64,000 nucleotides of DNA from Sphingobium_A sp965228065. GTDB lineage: Bacteria > Pseudomonadota > Alphaproteobacteria > Sphingomonadales > Sphingomonadaceae. Of this stretch, positions 27,338 through 34,501 are shown piece after piece. The DNA is taken from assembly GCA_965228065.1 (NCBI GenBank), contig OZ245788.1, positions 1,984,001 through 2,048,000 of the forward strand. Reading direction: 5' to 3'. Position 1 is the stretch's first letter. Every line of letters begins with the position of its first letter. Below the pieces are notes generated by a model. It did not search any database, was not told the origin of the DNA, and saw nothing but the letters and a program-made list of their open reading frames with translations. The position numbers and the translations under genes were made by a program.

Positions 27338-27359
27338 AAAAGTAACCTGTAGTGCAAAA
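27338..27359 (-). promoter_or_regulatory. Operator-like site A (TTTTGCACTACAGG...) upstream of the CoA-transferase operon
   Basis: Read on the minus strand the site is TTTTGCACTACAGGTTACTT. Its left half is identical over TTTTGCAC to the site at 29470 and matches seven of eight bases of the site at 58359; the right half is degenerate. It lies 42 bp before the CoA-transferase ATG, right for an operator. Confidence 0.45.
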
Positions 27360-27400
27360 AGTGTTGCCTCTCACCCCAATCTCTCCATAACGGCGGCGGA

Positions 27401-28672
27401 ATGGGAGAGGAGAGGTTGACGGTGGACGGTCAGACTGCGCGCGCGCTTGAAGGTGTGAAGGTGCTCGATCTCTCGCGTGTGCTGGCCGGGCCATGGAGCA
27501 CGCAGATTCTAGCCGATTTCGGTGCGGACGTGATCAAGATCGAGCTGCCCGGCAAGGGCGACGATACGCGCGCCTGGGGGCCACCCAATCTGCACGACGC
27601 CGATGGCGCAGAGGCAATGGGCGAAAGCGCCTATTATCTCTCGTGCAATCGCAACAAGCGATCTGCCGCGATCAATCTGGCCGATCCCGCCGGTGCCGCG
27701 CTGATCCGCGAGCTCGCCGCGAAGGCGGATATCGTGGTCGAGAATTTCAAAGTGGGCGGCCTCGCCAAATACGGCCTCGATTATGCCGGCCTGTCCGCGA
27801 TCAACCCGCGCCTCGTCTATTGCTCGATCACCGGCTTTGGCCAGACCGGCCCCTATACCGAGCGCGGCGGCTATGATTTCGTCGCGCAGGGCATGGGCGG
27901 CTTCATGAGCATCACCGGTGAGGAGGGCGGTCAGCCGCTGCGCGCAGGCGTTGCCATCGCCGATCTTTCGACCGGCATGTATGCCACTGTCAGCATCATG
28001 ATGGCGCTGCGCCATGCCGAGCGCACCGGCCAGGGCCAGCATATCGATATCTCGCTGCTCGACACGCAGATCGCAATGCTCGCCAACCAGTCGATGAACT
28101 GGCTTGTCGGCGGCGTGGTGCCGGGCCGTCTCGGCAACCGCCATCCGACTGTCGTGCCCTACAAGACGTTCGAGGTTGCAGACGGATCGATCATCATCGC
28201 GGTTGGCAATGACGGGCAGTTCGCCTTGCTCTGCCGCGAGCTTGGCGTGCCCGAACTGGTTGCCGATCCGCGCTTCGCCAACAGCCGCGCGCGCCTCGTC
28301 AATCGCGACGCGATCGAGGGGATCGTCCAGGATCTGGTGCGCGGCTTCGACGGCGCGGCGCTCATCGATCGCCTGGTTGCGAAGGGTGTTCCCGCAGGCC
28401 CGGTGAATACGATCAAGGATATCTTCGAAGACCCGTTCGTCGAGGCGCGCGGCACAGTGCACCGGTTCGAGCGTGAAGGTGTCGAAGTGCCTTCGGTCGC
28501 TTTCCCCGGCAAGCTCGGCGAAACGCCGGCGCGGTTCGATCGGCCGCCGCCGCGACTGGGCGAGCATAGCGCGGAGGTCCTGCGCGACTGGCTGGCGCTG
28601 GGCGACGACGAACTGGAGAGATTGGCCGGCGCGGGTGTCGTCGAGCAACGCAAGCAAGGAGGCGGACAGTGA
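27401..28672 (+). CDS. CaiB/BaiF family CoA-transferase
   Basis: 423 residues. Family III CoA-transferase moving CoA between an acyl-CoA and a free acid, usually through an aspartyl-CoA thioester. Signatures are LDLSRVLAGPWSTQILADFGADVIKIE at the N-terminus, YCSITGFGQTGPY, GYDFVAQGMGGFMSITGE and VAIADLSTGMYA. A GTG at 27422, preceded by GGAGAGGAGAGG, is a strong alternative start that would shorten the protein by seven residues. It is the first gene of the operon; its TGA overlaps the GTG of the SDR gene by 4 bp. Likely activates a carboxylic acid for the downstream beta-oxidation-type enzymes. Confidence 0.9.
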   Translation: MGEERLTVDGQTARALEGVKVLDLSRVLAGPWSTQILADFGADVIKIELPGKGDDTRAWGPPNLHDADGAEAMGESAYYLSCNRNKRSAAINLADPAGAALIRELAAKADIVVENFKVGGLAKYGLDYAGLSAINPRLVYCSITGFGQTGPYTERGGYDFVAQGMGGFMSITGEEGGQPLRAGVAIADLSTGMYATVSIMMALRHAERTGQGQHIDISLLDTQIAMLANQSMNWLVGGVVPGRLGNRHPTVVPYKTFEVADGSIIIAVGNDGQFALLCRELGVPELVADPRFANSRARLVNRDAIEGIVQDLVRGFDGAALIDRLVAKGVPAGPVNTIKDIFEDPFVEARGTVHRFEREGVEVPSVAFPGKLGETPARFDRPPPRLGEHSAEVLRDWLALGDDELERLAGAGVVEQRKQGGGQ

Positions 28673-29451
28673 AGCTAGAGACCGGTATAGCGGCAATCGT
28701 GACGGGCGGGGCTTCGGGGCTGGGCGAAGCGACGGCGCGGGCGCTGGCGGCGAAGGGCGTGAAGGTCGCGCTGTTCGACATGAATGCCGAACGCGGTGAG
28801 CAGGTCGCGGCCGAGATTGGCGGGTTGCTCTGCGAAGTGAACGTCACCGACGAGGCGAGCGTTGCCGCCGGGTTCGACAAGGCACGCGCGGCGCATGGCC
28901 AGGAACGCATTCTGGTCAATTGCGCGGGGCGCGGCAGCGCGGTGAAGACGGCCAGTCGCGACAAGGTGACCGGGGAAGCCAGATATTTCCCGAGCGATGC
29001 GTTCGACATGATCGTCCAGATCAATCTGGTCGGCACCTTCCGCTGCATCGCGCGATCGGCCGCCGGCATGCTCGATCTGGAACCGCTCGAGGATGGCGAA
29101 CGCGGCGTGATCATCAACACCGCCAGCGTCGCCGCGCAGGACGGGCAGATGGGCCAGGCGGCCTATTCAGCGTCGAAGGGCGGCATCACCTCGCTGACGC
29201 TCACCGTCGCGCGAGATCTGATGGGCAATGGCATACGCTGCAACGCCATCCTGCCGGGCATCTTCGATACGCCGCTGCTGGCGCGCGCACCGGAAGCCGT
29301 GCGTGCGGGACTTGCGGCCAGCGTGCCTTTCCCCAAGCGGCTCGGTCGGCCGCAGGAATATGCGCAGCTCGCGCTCGGCATGATCGAAAATGGCTATTTC
29401 AATGGCGAGAACGTACGTTTGGACGGTGCCATCCGCATGCAGCCCAGATAG
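28669..29451 (+). CDS. Short-chain dehydrogenase (3-hydroxyacyl-CoA dehydrogenase type 2-like)
   Basis: 260 residues, GTG start overlapping the previous stop. Classical SDR: NAD-binding TGGASGLG at 12-19, Asp37 in ALFDMN favouring NAD over NADP, NCAG at 84-87, and the catalytic Ser153, Tyr166 and Lys170 in NTASVAAQDGQMGQAAYSASK. The sequence around QINLVGTFRCIARSAAGML resembles human HSD10 and bacterial 3-hydroxyacyl-CoA dehydrogenases. With the enoyl-CoA hydratase and acyl-CoA dehydrogenase that follow, the likely role is oxidation of a 3-hydroxyacyl-CoA. Confidence 0.9.
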   Translation: MKLETGIAAIVTGGASGLGEATARALAAKGVKVALFDMNAERGEQVAAEIGGLLCEVNVTDEASVAAGFDKARAAHGQERILVNCAGRGSAVKTASRDKVTGEARYFPSDAFDMIVQINLVGTFRCIARSAAGMLDLEPLEDGERGVIINTASVAAQDGQMGQAAYSASKGGITSLTLTVARDLMGNGIRCNAILPGIFDTPLLARAPEAVRAGLAASVPFPKRLGRPQEYAQLALGMIENGYFNGENVRLDGAIRMQPR

Positions 29452-29469
29452 CGGTTGGCGGACAGTGAA

Positions 29470-29488
29470 TTTTGCACTATGGTGCAAA
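29470..29488. promoter_or_regulatory. Operator-like site B, TTTGCAC-TATG-GTGCAAA palindrome
   Basis: TTTTGCACTATGGTGCAAA, a 7-bp inverted repeat around four bases, 44 bp upstream of the enoyl-CoA hydratase ATG and 19 bp after the SDR stop. The same pattern occurs at 27338 and 58359. It would allow separate regulation of the second half of the cluster. Confidence 0.6.
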
Positions 29489-29531
29489 TTCATCGAAGCG
29501 CCATCGCAAGGCACAGGAAGAGGATCGATCC

Positions 29532-30422
29532 ATGGCGACCGCCATCCCCAGCCCGGAAGGTGAAGAGGCCTTCGTCCATTACGAGGTGCGCGGCAGCGTC
29601 GCCTGGGTGTCTCTGGCCCGGCCGGATGTGAACAACGCGCAGAATTACCGGCTGCTCGATCAGCTCGACGCCTGTTTCCGTCGTGCGGTCGATGACGATG
29701 CCGTGCGGGTGGTGGTGCTTGGCGGACAGGGCAAGCATTTCTCGGCTGGCCACGATCTCGGCACGCCGGCCAAGGATACGCATTTGCCACGCGCCCGCGT
29801 TCTGCTGTGGGACGATCACACCACCAAGGACGGCGCCGAGCGGCAATATACGCTGGAGCAGGACGCCTATCTCGGTCTGTGCCGCCGCTGGCAGGATATG
29901 CCGAAGCCGACCATCGCAATGGTTCAGGGCGCGTGCATCGCGGGCGGGCTGATGCTGGCGATGGTCTGCGACATGATCGTCGCGTCGGAGGACGCCTTCT
30001 TCCAGGATCCGGTGGTGCGCATGGGCGTGCCGGGGGTCGAATATAGCGCGCATCTCTGGGAATTGCCGCCGCGCATCGCGCGCGAATTCCTCTATTTCGG
30101 TGCACGGATGCCGGCGCAGCGGGCCTATGATCTGGGCATGATCAACCGCGTCGTCCCGCGCGACCAGCTTGAGGCTGAAGTCACAGCGATCGCCGACGAG
30201 ATCGCGACGCGTCCGCGCTTCGGACTGACGCTCAGCAAACAGTCGATGAACTTCATCGAGGATCTGCGCGGCAAGCGCACATCGATGGATGCGCTGTTCC
30301 ACATGCACCATCTGGCGCATGCGCATAATCAGCTCACCACGGGAACGCTGACCGGGGGCATGGGCGCCAAGGAAATGTCCAGCGCGAACAAGGCGGGCGC
30401 CGGCGAGAAGAGCAAAGGCTGA
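29532..30422 (+). CDS. Enoyl-CoA hydratase/isomerase family protein
   Basis: 296 residues from the ATG at 29532 with GGAAGAGGA upstream; the frame opens at 29472 but that start would lie inside the operator. Crotonase-fold signatures are GGQGKHFSAGHDLGTP (first oxyanion-hole segment) and MVQGACIAGGLMLAMVCDMIVAS (second), then DPVVRMGVPGVEYSAHLWELP. The usual catalytic Glu pair is not obvious (GVPGVE may provide one), so substrate and reaction cannot be fixed from sequence. Two bases separate the stop from the acyl-CoA dehydrogenase ATG. Confidence 0.88.
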   Translation: MATAIPSPEGEEAFVHYEVRGSVAWVSLARPDVNNAQNYRLLDQLDACFRRAVDDDAVRVVVLGGQGKHFSAGHDLGTPAKDTHLPRARVLLWDDHTTKDGAERQYTLEQDAYLGLCRRWQDMPKPTIAMVQGACIAGGLMLAMVCDMIVASEDAFFQDPVVRMGVPGVEYSAHLWELPPRIAREFLYFGARMPAQRAYDLGMINRVVPRDQLEAEVTAIADEIATRPRFGLTLSKQSMNFIEDLRGKRTSMDALFHMHHLAHAHNQLTTGTLTGGMGAKEMSSANKAGAGEKSKG

Positions 30423-30424
30423 TC

Positions 30425-32113
30425 ATGCTGGCAGTTGAGCAGCCCGAAACAGCCGGACTTGGGGGCGCGGAACTTGTCGGCCTGCTGCGCGATGCGGCGG
30501 GCGCGGTTCAGGCGTTCGTGGCTGCGGCGCGGCCCGCGGTTGCCGCGCGCGTCTCGGTCGGCGGAAAGATCGATCGTGTTCGCGCCGACGAGGAACAGCA
30601 TGCCGTCCACGGCTATGGCTGGTACGCATCCTATGCGGAGTTGATGAACCAGGTTGCGGGCTGGGCGGAGCGGCTGTCCGGCGAAGGCCGGTTCGGCGAG
30701 ACCGAGGCGCTGCTCGCGCAATTGCTCTTCGGCGAATACGCCCAGCAGCTTTCCGGCGGCATCGCGATGAACCAGGGCGAGGTGGCGCGCCCCGGCGACC
30801 TCACCGAAGATCCCGCCGCACTTGCGCATCTCGACGCGCCCGCGCTGCGCCGGCTGGCGCGCGAAGGCACCCGGCAGTCGGTCAAGACCGCGGTCGCCGA
30901 TCGCGTCGCCTCGGCAGTTGGCCATGCCACGGTCGAGATCACCGGACTCGACGACACGCTCGACATGGTGCGCGACCAGTTCTTCGCCTTCGCGCAGGAA
31001 AAGGTGACGCCCTATGCGCAGCAATGGCATCTCGACGACGAACTGATCCCGCTGCCGCTGGTCGAGGAACTCGGCGCGATGGGCGTGTTCGGCCTCACCA
31101 TTTCCGAGGACTATGGCGGCCATGGCATGGGCAAGACCGCGATGTGCGTGGTCTCCGAAGAGCTGTCGCGTGGCTGGATCGGCGTCGGCTCGCTTGCCAC
31201 ACGCTCCGAGATCGCCGGCGAGCTGATCCTGTCGGGCGGTACGGAAGATCAGAAGCGCCACTGGCTGCCGCTGATCGCCAATGCGGATATCCTGCCGACC
31301 GCGGTCTTCACCGAACCCGATACCGGATCGGACTTGGGCGCACTGCGCACCCGCGCGACGATCGACGGCGATCATTACTCGATCGCGGGCGCCAAGACCT
31401 GGATCACCCATGCCGCGCGTGCGGACATGATGACCTTGCTGGTGCGCACCGATCCGGCGACGAAGGATCATCGAGGTCTTTCCATGCTGCTCGCGCCCAA
31501 GCCGCGCGGCACGGTGGAGGATCCGTTCCCGGCCGAGGGCATGAGCGGCGGCGAGATCGGCGTGATTGGTTATCGCGGCATGAAGGAATATGAGATCGGC
31601 TTTGACGGCTTCCGCGTCGATCGCGCCAATTTGCTCGGCGGGATCGAGGGGCAGGGTTTCAAGCAGTTGATGGCCACATTCGAAAGCGCGCGCATCCAGA
31701 CCGCCGCGCGTGCCGTCGGTGTGGCGCAGTCGGCGCTCGATATCGGCCTGGCCTATGCCACGACCCGCCGACAGTTCGGGCGCCCGATCTTCGCTTTCCC
31801 GCGCGTCGCCAACAAGCTGGCGATGATGGCGGCGGAGATCATGGGCGTGCGCCAGCTCACCTATTTCGCGGCGCGCCAGAAGGATGACGGCAAGCGCTGC
31901 GACCTTGAAGCGGGCATGGCCAAGCTGATCGCGGCGCGCGTTGCTTGGGCGGCGGCGGACAATGCGTTGCAGATCCATGGCGGCAACGGCTTCGCCGAGG
32001 AATATGTCGCGAGCCGGCTGCTCGCCGATGCGCGCATCCTCAACATTTTCGAGGGTGCGGGCGAGATTCAGGCGCAGGTGATTGCGCGCCGCCTGCTGGA
32101 GGATGCGAACTGA
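30425..32113 (+). CDS. Acyl-CoA dehydrogenase with long N-terminal extension (methylsuccinyl-CoA dehydrogenase-like)
   Basis: 562 residues, about 160 longer than a standard acyl-CoA dehydrogenase. Residues 1-165 form an extra helical domain (RVRADEEQHAVHGYGWYASYAELMNQ, RFGETEALLAQLLFGEYAQQL) that I recognise from (2S)-methylsuccinyl-CoA dehydrogenase (Mcd). The core follows: FTEPDTGSDLGAL binds FAD/substrate, ATTRRQFGRPIFAFP and ALQIHGGNGFAEEYVASRL are typical, and NIFEGAGEIQAQVIA places the catalytic Glu. The enzyme introduces a double bond into a probably 2-methyl-branched acyl-CoA using FAD. The other ethylmalonyl-CoA pathway genes are not nearby, so a related branched-chain acyl-CoA is as likely. 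Its stop overlaps the racemase ATG (TGATG). Confidence 0.88.
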   Translation: MLAVEQPETAGLGGAELVGLLRDAAGAVQAFVAAARPAVAARVSVGGKIDRVRADEEQHAVHGYGWYASYAELMNQVAGWAERLSGEGRFGETEALLAQLLFGEYAQQLSGGIAMNQGEVARPGDLTEDPAALAHLDAPALRRLAREGTRQSVKTAVADRVASAVGHATVEITGLDDTLDMVRDQFFAFAQEKVTPYAQQWHLDDELIPLPLVEELGAMGVFGLTISEDYGGHGMGKTAMCVVSEELSRGWIGVGSLATRSEIAGELILSGGTEDQKRHWLPLIANADILPTAVFTEPDTGSDLGALRTRATIDGDHYSIAGAKTWITHAARADMMTLLVRTDPATKDHRGLSMLLAPKPRGTVEDPFPAEGMSGGEIGVIGYRGMKEYEIGFDGFRVDRANLLGGIEGQGFKQLMATFESARIQTAARAVGVAQSALDIGLAYATTRRQFGRPIFAFPRVANKLAMMAAEIMGVRQLTYFAARQKDDGKRCDLEAGMAKLIAARVAWAAADNALQIHGGNGFAEEYVASRLLADARILNIFEGAGEIQAQVIARRLLEDAN

Positions 32114-33207
32114 TGGGGCAAGGGCCGCTTTCCGGGGTACGGATCGTCGAATTTGCGGGGATCGGGCCGGGGCCGTTCTGCGGCATGCTGCTGTCCGATC
32201 TTGGCGCGGACGTGATCCGGATCGATCGCAAGGGCGCGGATGGTGGCGGAGTGGCCAATGTCACTGCGCGCGGGCGCCGTTCGCTGGCGTTCGATCTGAA
32301 GGATCCTGCGTCGATCGCGACTTGTCTGGACCTGATCGAGAAGGCCGATGCCCTGTTCGAGGGCTTTCGCCCCGGTGTGATGGAGCGGCTGGGGCTTGGC
32401 CCTGACGTCGCGCTCGCGCGCAATCCCAGGCTCGTTTACGGTCGGATGACCGGCTGGGGGCAGACCGGTCCGCTGGCGCAGGCGGCCGGCCACGACATCA
32501 ACTATATCGCGATTTCGGGCGCGCTCCACGCGATCGGCACGGCGGAGAAGCCGGTGCCGCCGCTCAACGTCGTTGGAGATTTCGGTGGTGGATCGCTCTA
32601 TCTGGCGATGGGGCTGCTCGCCGGCGTGATCAGCGCGCGTGAGACCGGCAAGGGCCAGGTCGTCGATTGTGCCATCGCTGAAGGCGCGGCATCGCTGATG
32701 TCGATGTTCTACGGCTATAACAGCGTCGGCCGCTGGAAAGATCAGCGCGCGGCCAATCTGCTCGATGGCGGCGCGCATTTCTACGACACCTATCGATGCG
32801 CCGATGGCGGCTGGATCGCGCTCGGATCGATCGAACCGCAATTTTACGCGCTCCTCGTCGAAAAGGCGGGTCTTGACGCCGCATTCCATCCGCAGATGGA
32901 TCGAACGCGCTGGCCGGAACTCAAGGCGAAGCTGGCGGAGGTGGTCGCGCTCAGGACGCGGGACGAATGGTGCGCGCTGCTCGAGGGGACCGACGCCTGT
33001 TTCGCGCCGGTGCTCGGCATCGAGGAGGCGCCGGCGCATGCGCACAATATCGAGCGCGGCCTGTTCGTCGAGGTGGAGGGCATCGTCCAGCCCGGCCCGG
33101 TTCCGCGCTTTTCGGAGACGCCTGGCGCGGTTCAGGGCCCACCGCCAACGGTTGGCGCGCATACCGAAGAGGTGCTGCGCGACTGGGACGTGCGCAGCGT
33201 AAACTGA
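32113..33207 (+). CDS. Alpha-methylacyl-CoA racemase
   Basis: 364 residues, close to the 360 usual for AMACR/MCR. Family III fold, but with the racemase catalytic pair: His127 in AAGHDINYIAISGAL and Asp156 in NVVGDFGGGS, matching positions 126/156 of the mycobacterial enzyme. It interconverts the 2R and 2S forms of 2-methylacyl-CoA so that stereospecific acyl-CoA dehydrogenases can act, as in breakdown of isoprenoid or sterol side chains. It follows directly on the Mcd-like dehydrogenase, which strengthens the case for a 2-methyl-branched substrate. The frame is open upstream to 31945, but translation from 32113 fits the overlap. Confidence 0.93.
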   Translation: MGQGPLSGVRIVEFAGIGPGPFCGMLLSDLGADVIRIDRKGADGGGVANVTARGRRSLAFDLKDPASIATCLDLIEKADALFEGFRPGVMERLGLGPDVALARNPRLVYGRMTGWGQTGPLAQAAGHDINYIAISGALHAIGTAEKPVPPLNVVGDFGGGSLYLAMGLLAGVISARETGKGQVVDCAIAEGAASLMSMFYGYNSVGRWKDQRAANLLDGGAHFYDTYRCADGGWIALGSIEPQFYALLVEKAGLDAAFHPQMDRTRWPELKAKLAEVVALRTRDEWCALLEGTDACFAPVLGIEEAPAHAHNIERGLFVEVEGIVQPGPVPRFSETPGAVQGPPPTVGAHTEEVLRDWDVRSVN

Positions 33208-33221
33208 ACTGGAGAGACGCC

Positions 33222-33866
33222 ATGGATAAGACCGAACGACGCGGCGCATTGAAGGCAATGCTTGCGGCGCCGTTTGCGGCGGGCCTGCTCGCCGAGCCGG
33301 CCGCCGCAAAGGAGAAGGGCGCGAAGATGCAGGGAAACCAGGCAGACATGATCGCCGATCTGGTGGCACGCCAGCAGATCACCGATGTCCTTTTCGATTA
33401 CGCGCGCGGCAACGACCGGCTGGACGAGGCACTGCTGCGCGCCTGCTTCTGGCCCGATTCCCGGCACCAGCATGGCCGCTTCAAGGGCCTGTCTCAGGAT
33501 TTCATCGGGTTCGCGGTGAAGATCGTCGGCAGTGTGATCATGACCACCCATGCGATCACCAATGTCGCGATCCGGCTGAAGGGCGATCGCGCCTTCACCG
33601 AATGCTATTTCGCCGCGCACCATCGCCGGCTGAATGCGGCCAAGACCGACGAGGAGGATTTCTTCGTCAGCGGCCGTTATCTCGACCGGTTCGAGCGGCG
33701 CGAAGGCGTGTGGAAGATCGCGCAGCGCCGCGGCGTCACCGACTGGGAACGCGTCGAGGCCCGCGCCGATGTCTCGATCGCCAACGCGCCGAAGGAACAG
33801 CTCAGCCAGCGCAAGCCCGACGATCCATATTATGCGATGCTCGCGGAGTTCGAGGCCGGGCGCTAA
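33222..33866 (+). CDS. SnoaL/NTF2-like protein with possible Tat-type leader
   Basis: 214 residues from the ATG at 33222 with GGAGAGA upstream, 14 bp after the racemase. The N-terminus TERRGALKAMLAAPFAAGLLAEPAAA has a twin arginine and hydrophobic core, suggesting Tat export, though the RR motif is minimal. Residues about 45-190 are an NTF2/SnoaL-like domain (ADLVARQQITDVLFDYARGNDRLDEALLRACFWPDS, TTHAITNVAIRLKGDRAFTECYFAAHHR), a fold used by dehydratases, isomerases and hydrolases. Related proteins are frequent in aromatic and steroid catabolic clusters. Substrate unknown. Confidence 0.82.
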   Translation: MDKTERRGALKAMLAAPFAAGLLAEPAAAKEKGAKMQGNQADMIADLVARQQITDVLFDYARGNDRLDEALLRACFWPDSRHQHGRFKGLSQDFIGFAVKIVGSVIMTTHAITNVAIRLKGDRAFTECYFAAHHRRLNAAKTDEEDFFVSGRYLDRFERREGVWKIAQRRGVTDWERVEARADVSIANAPKEQLSQRKPDDPYYAMLAEFEAGR

Positions 33867-33886
33867 CGTCGGCCGATCACATTTGG

Positions 33887-33978
33887 TGTCATCCTCGCGA
33901 AAGCGGGGATCCCGCTTCTTCTTCGTTCTTTCCGAGGCTTCACGGAATAGCGGGATTCCCGCTTTCGCGGGAATGACA
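33887..33978. repeat. Interspersed inverted repeat element of about 92 bp
   Basis: The ends TGTCATCCTCGCGAAAGCGG and CCGCTTTCGCGGGAATGACA are near-perfect complements around a 50-bp centre that includes a second short inverted pair (ATCCCGCTT / AGCGGGATT). It lies between the SnoaL-like gene and the molybdenum hydroxylase operon. This looks like a mobile REP/MITE-type element, and may terminate the upstream operon. Confidence 0.65.
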
Positions 33979-34051
33979 TAGTATAGACTATTGGCGCGCT
34001 GGAGGGACAACCGGCGACTCGAGAAAATGCTGGCTCCGAAGCGAGGGACAC

Positions 34052-34501
34052 GTGGCGAAACTCAATATCAACGGCAAGGATCGCGAGATCGCGGCAGCGG
34101 CGGACACGCCGTTGCTCTGGGTGCTGCGCGACGAGATGGGACTGACCGGTACCAAGTTCGGCTGCGGTATCGCGCAATGCGGCGCCTGCACCATCCATGC
34201 CGATGGCGAAGCGATCCGGTCGTGCGTGACCACGGTCGAAATGGCGCAAGGCATGCGTATCACCACCATCGAGGGGCTGGAGGCCAAGCATCCGCTCCAG
34301 GCCGCGTGGGAACGCCATAACGTGCCGCAATGCGGTTATTGCCAGTCCGGCCAGATCATGAGCGCCGCGGCCCTGCTCGCGGTGAAGCCCAAGCCGACCG
34401 ATCCCGAGATCGTCGAGGCGATGAACGGCAATATCTGCCGCTGCGGCTGCTACAACCGCATCAAGGCGGCGATTAAAGATGCTGCCGGGGTGACGGCATG
34501 A
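34052..34501 (+). CDS. (2Fe-2S)-binding subunit of a molybdenum hydroxylase (isoquinoline 1-oxidoreductase alpha-like)
   Basis: 149 residues from a GTG start preceded by GCGAGGGA. The N-terminal plant-type ferredoxin cluster uses the Cys of FGCGIAQCGACTIHADGEAI..SC and the C-terminal helical cluster uses QCGYCQSGQ and ICRCGCY. It carries electrons from the molybdenum subunit encoded by the next gene, whose ATG overlaps this stop (ATGA). No signal peptide, so it is presumably co-exported with the Tat-bearing partner. Confidence 0.93.
   Translation: MAKLNINGKDREIAAAADTPLLWVLRDEMGLTGTKFGCGIAQCGACTIHADGEAIRSCVTTVEMAQGMRITTIEGLEAKHPLQAAWERHNVPQCGYCQSGQIMSAAALLAVKPKPTDPEIVEAMNGNICRCGCYNRIKAAIKDAAGVTA

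Noticed and set aside
27401..33866. Ethylmalonyl-CoA pathway operon
   Set aside because: Only the dehydrogenase resembles that pathway. The carboxylase/reductase, mutase, hydratase and lyase genes are not present here.
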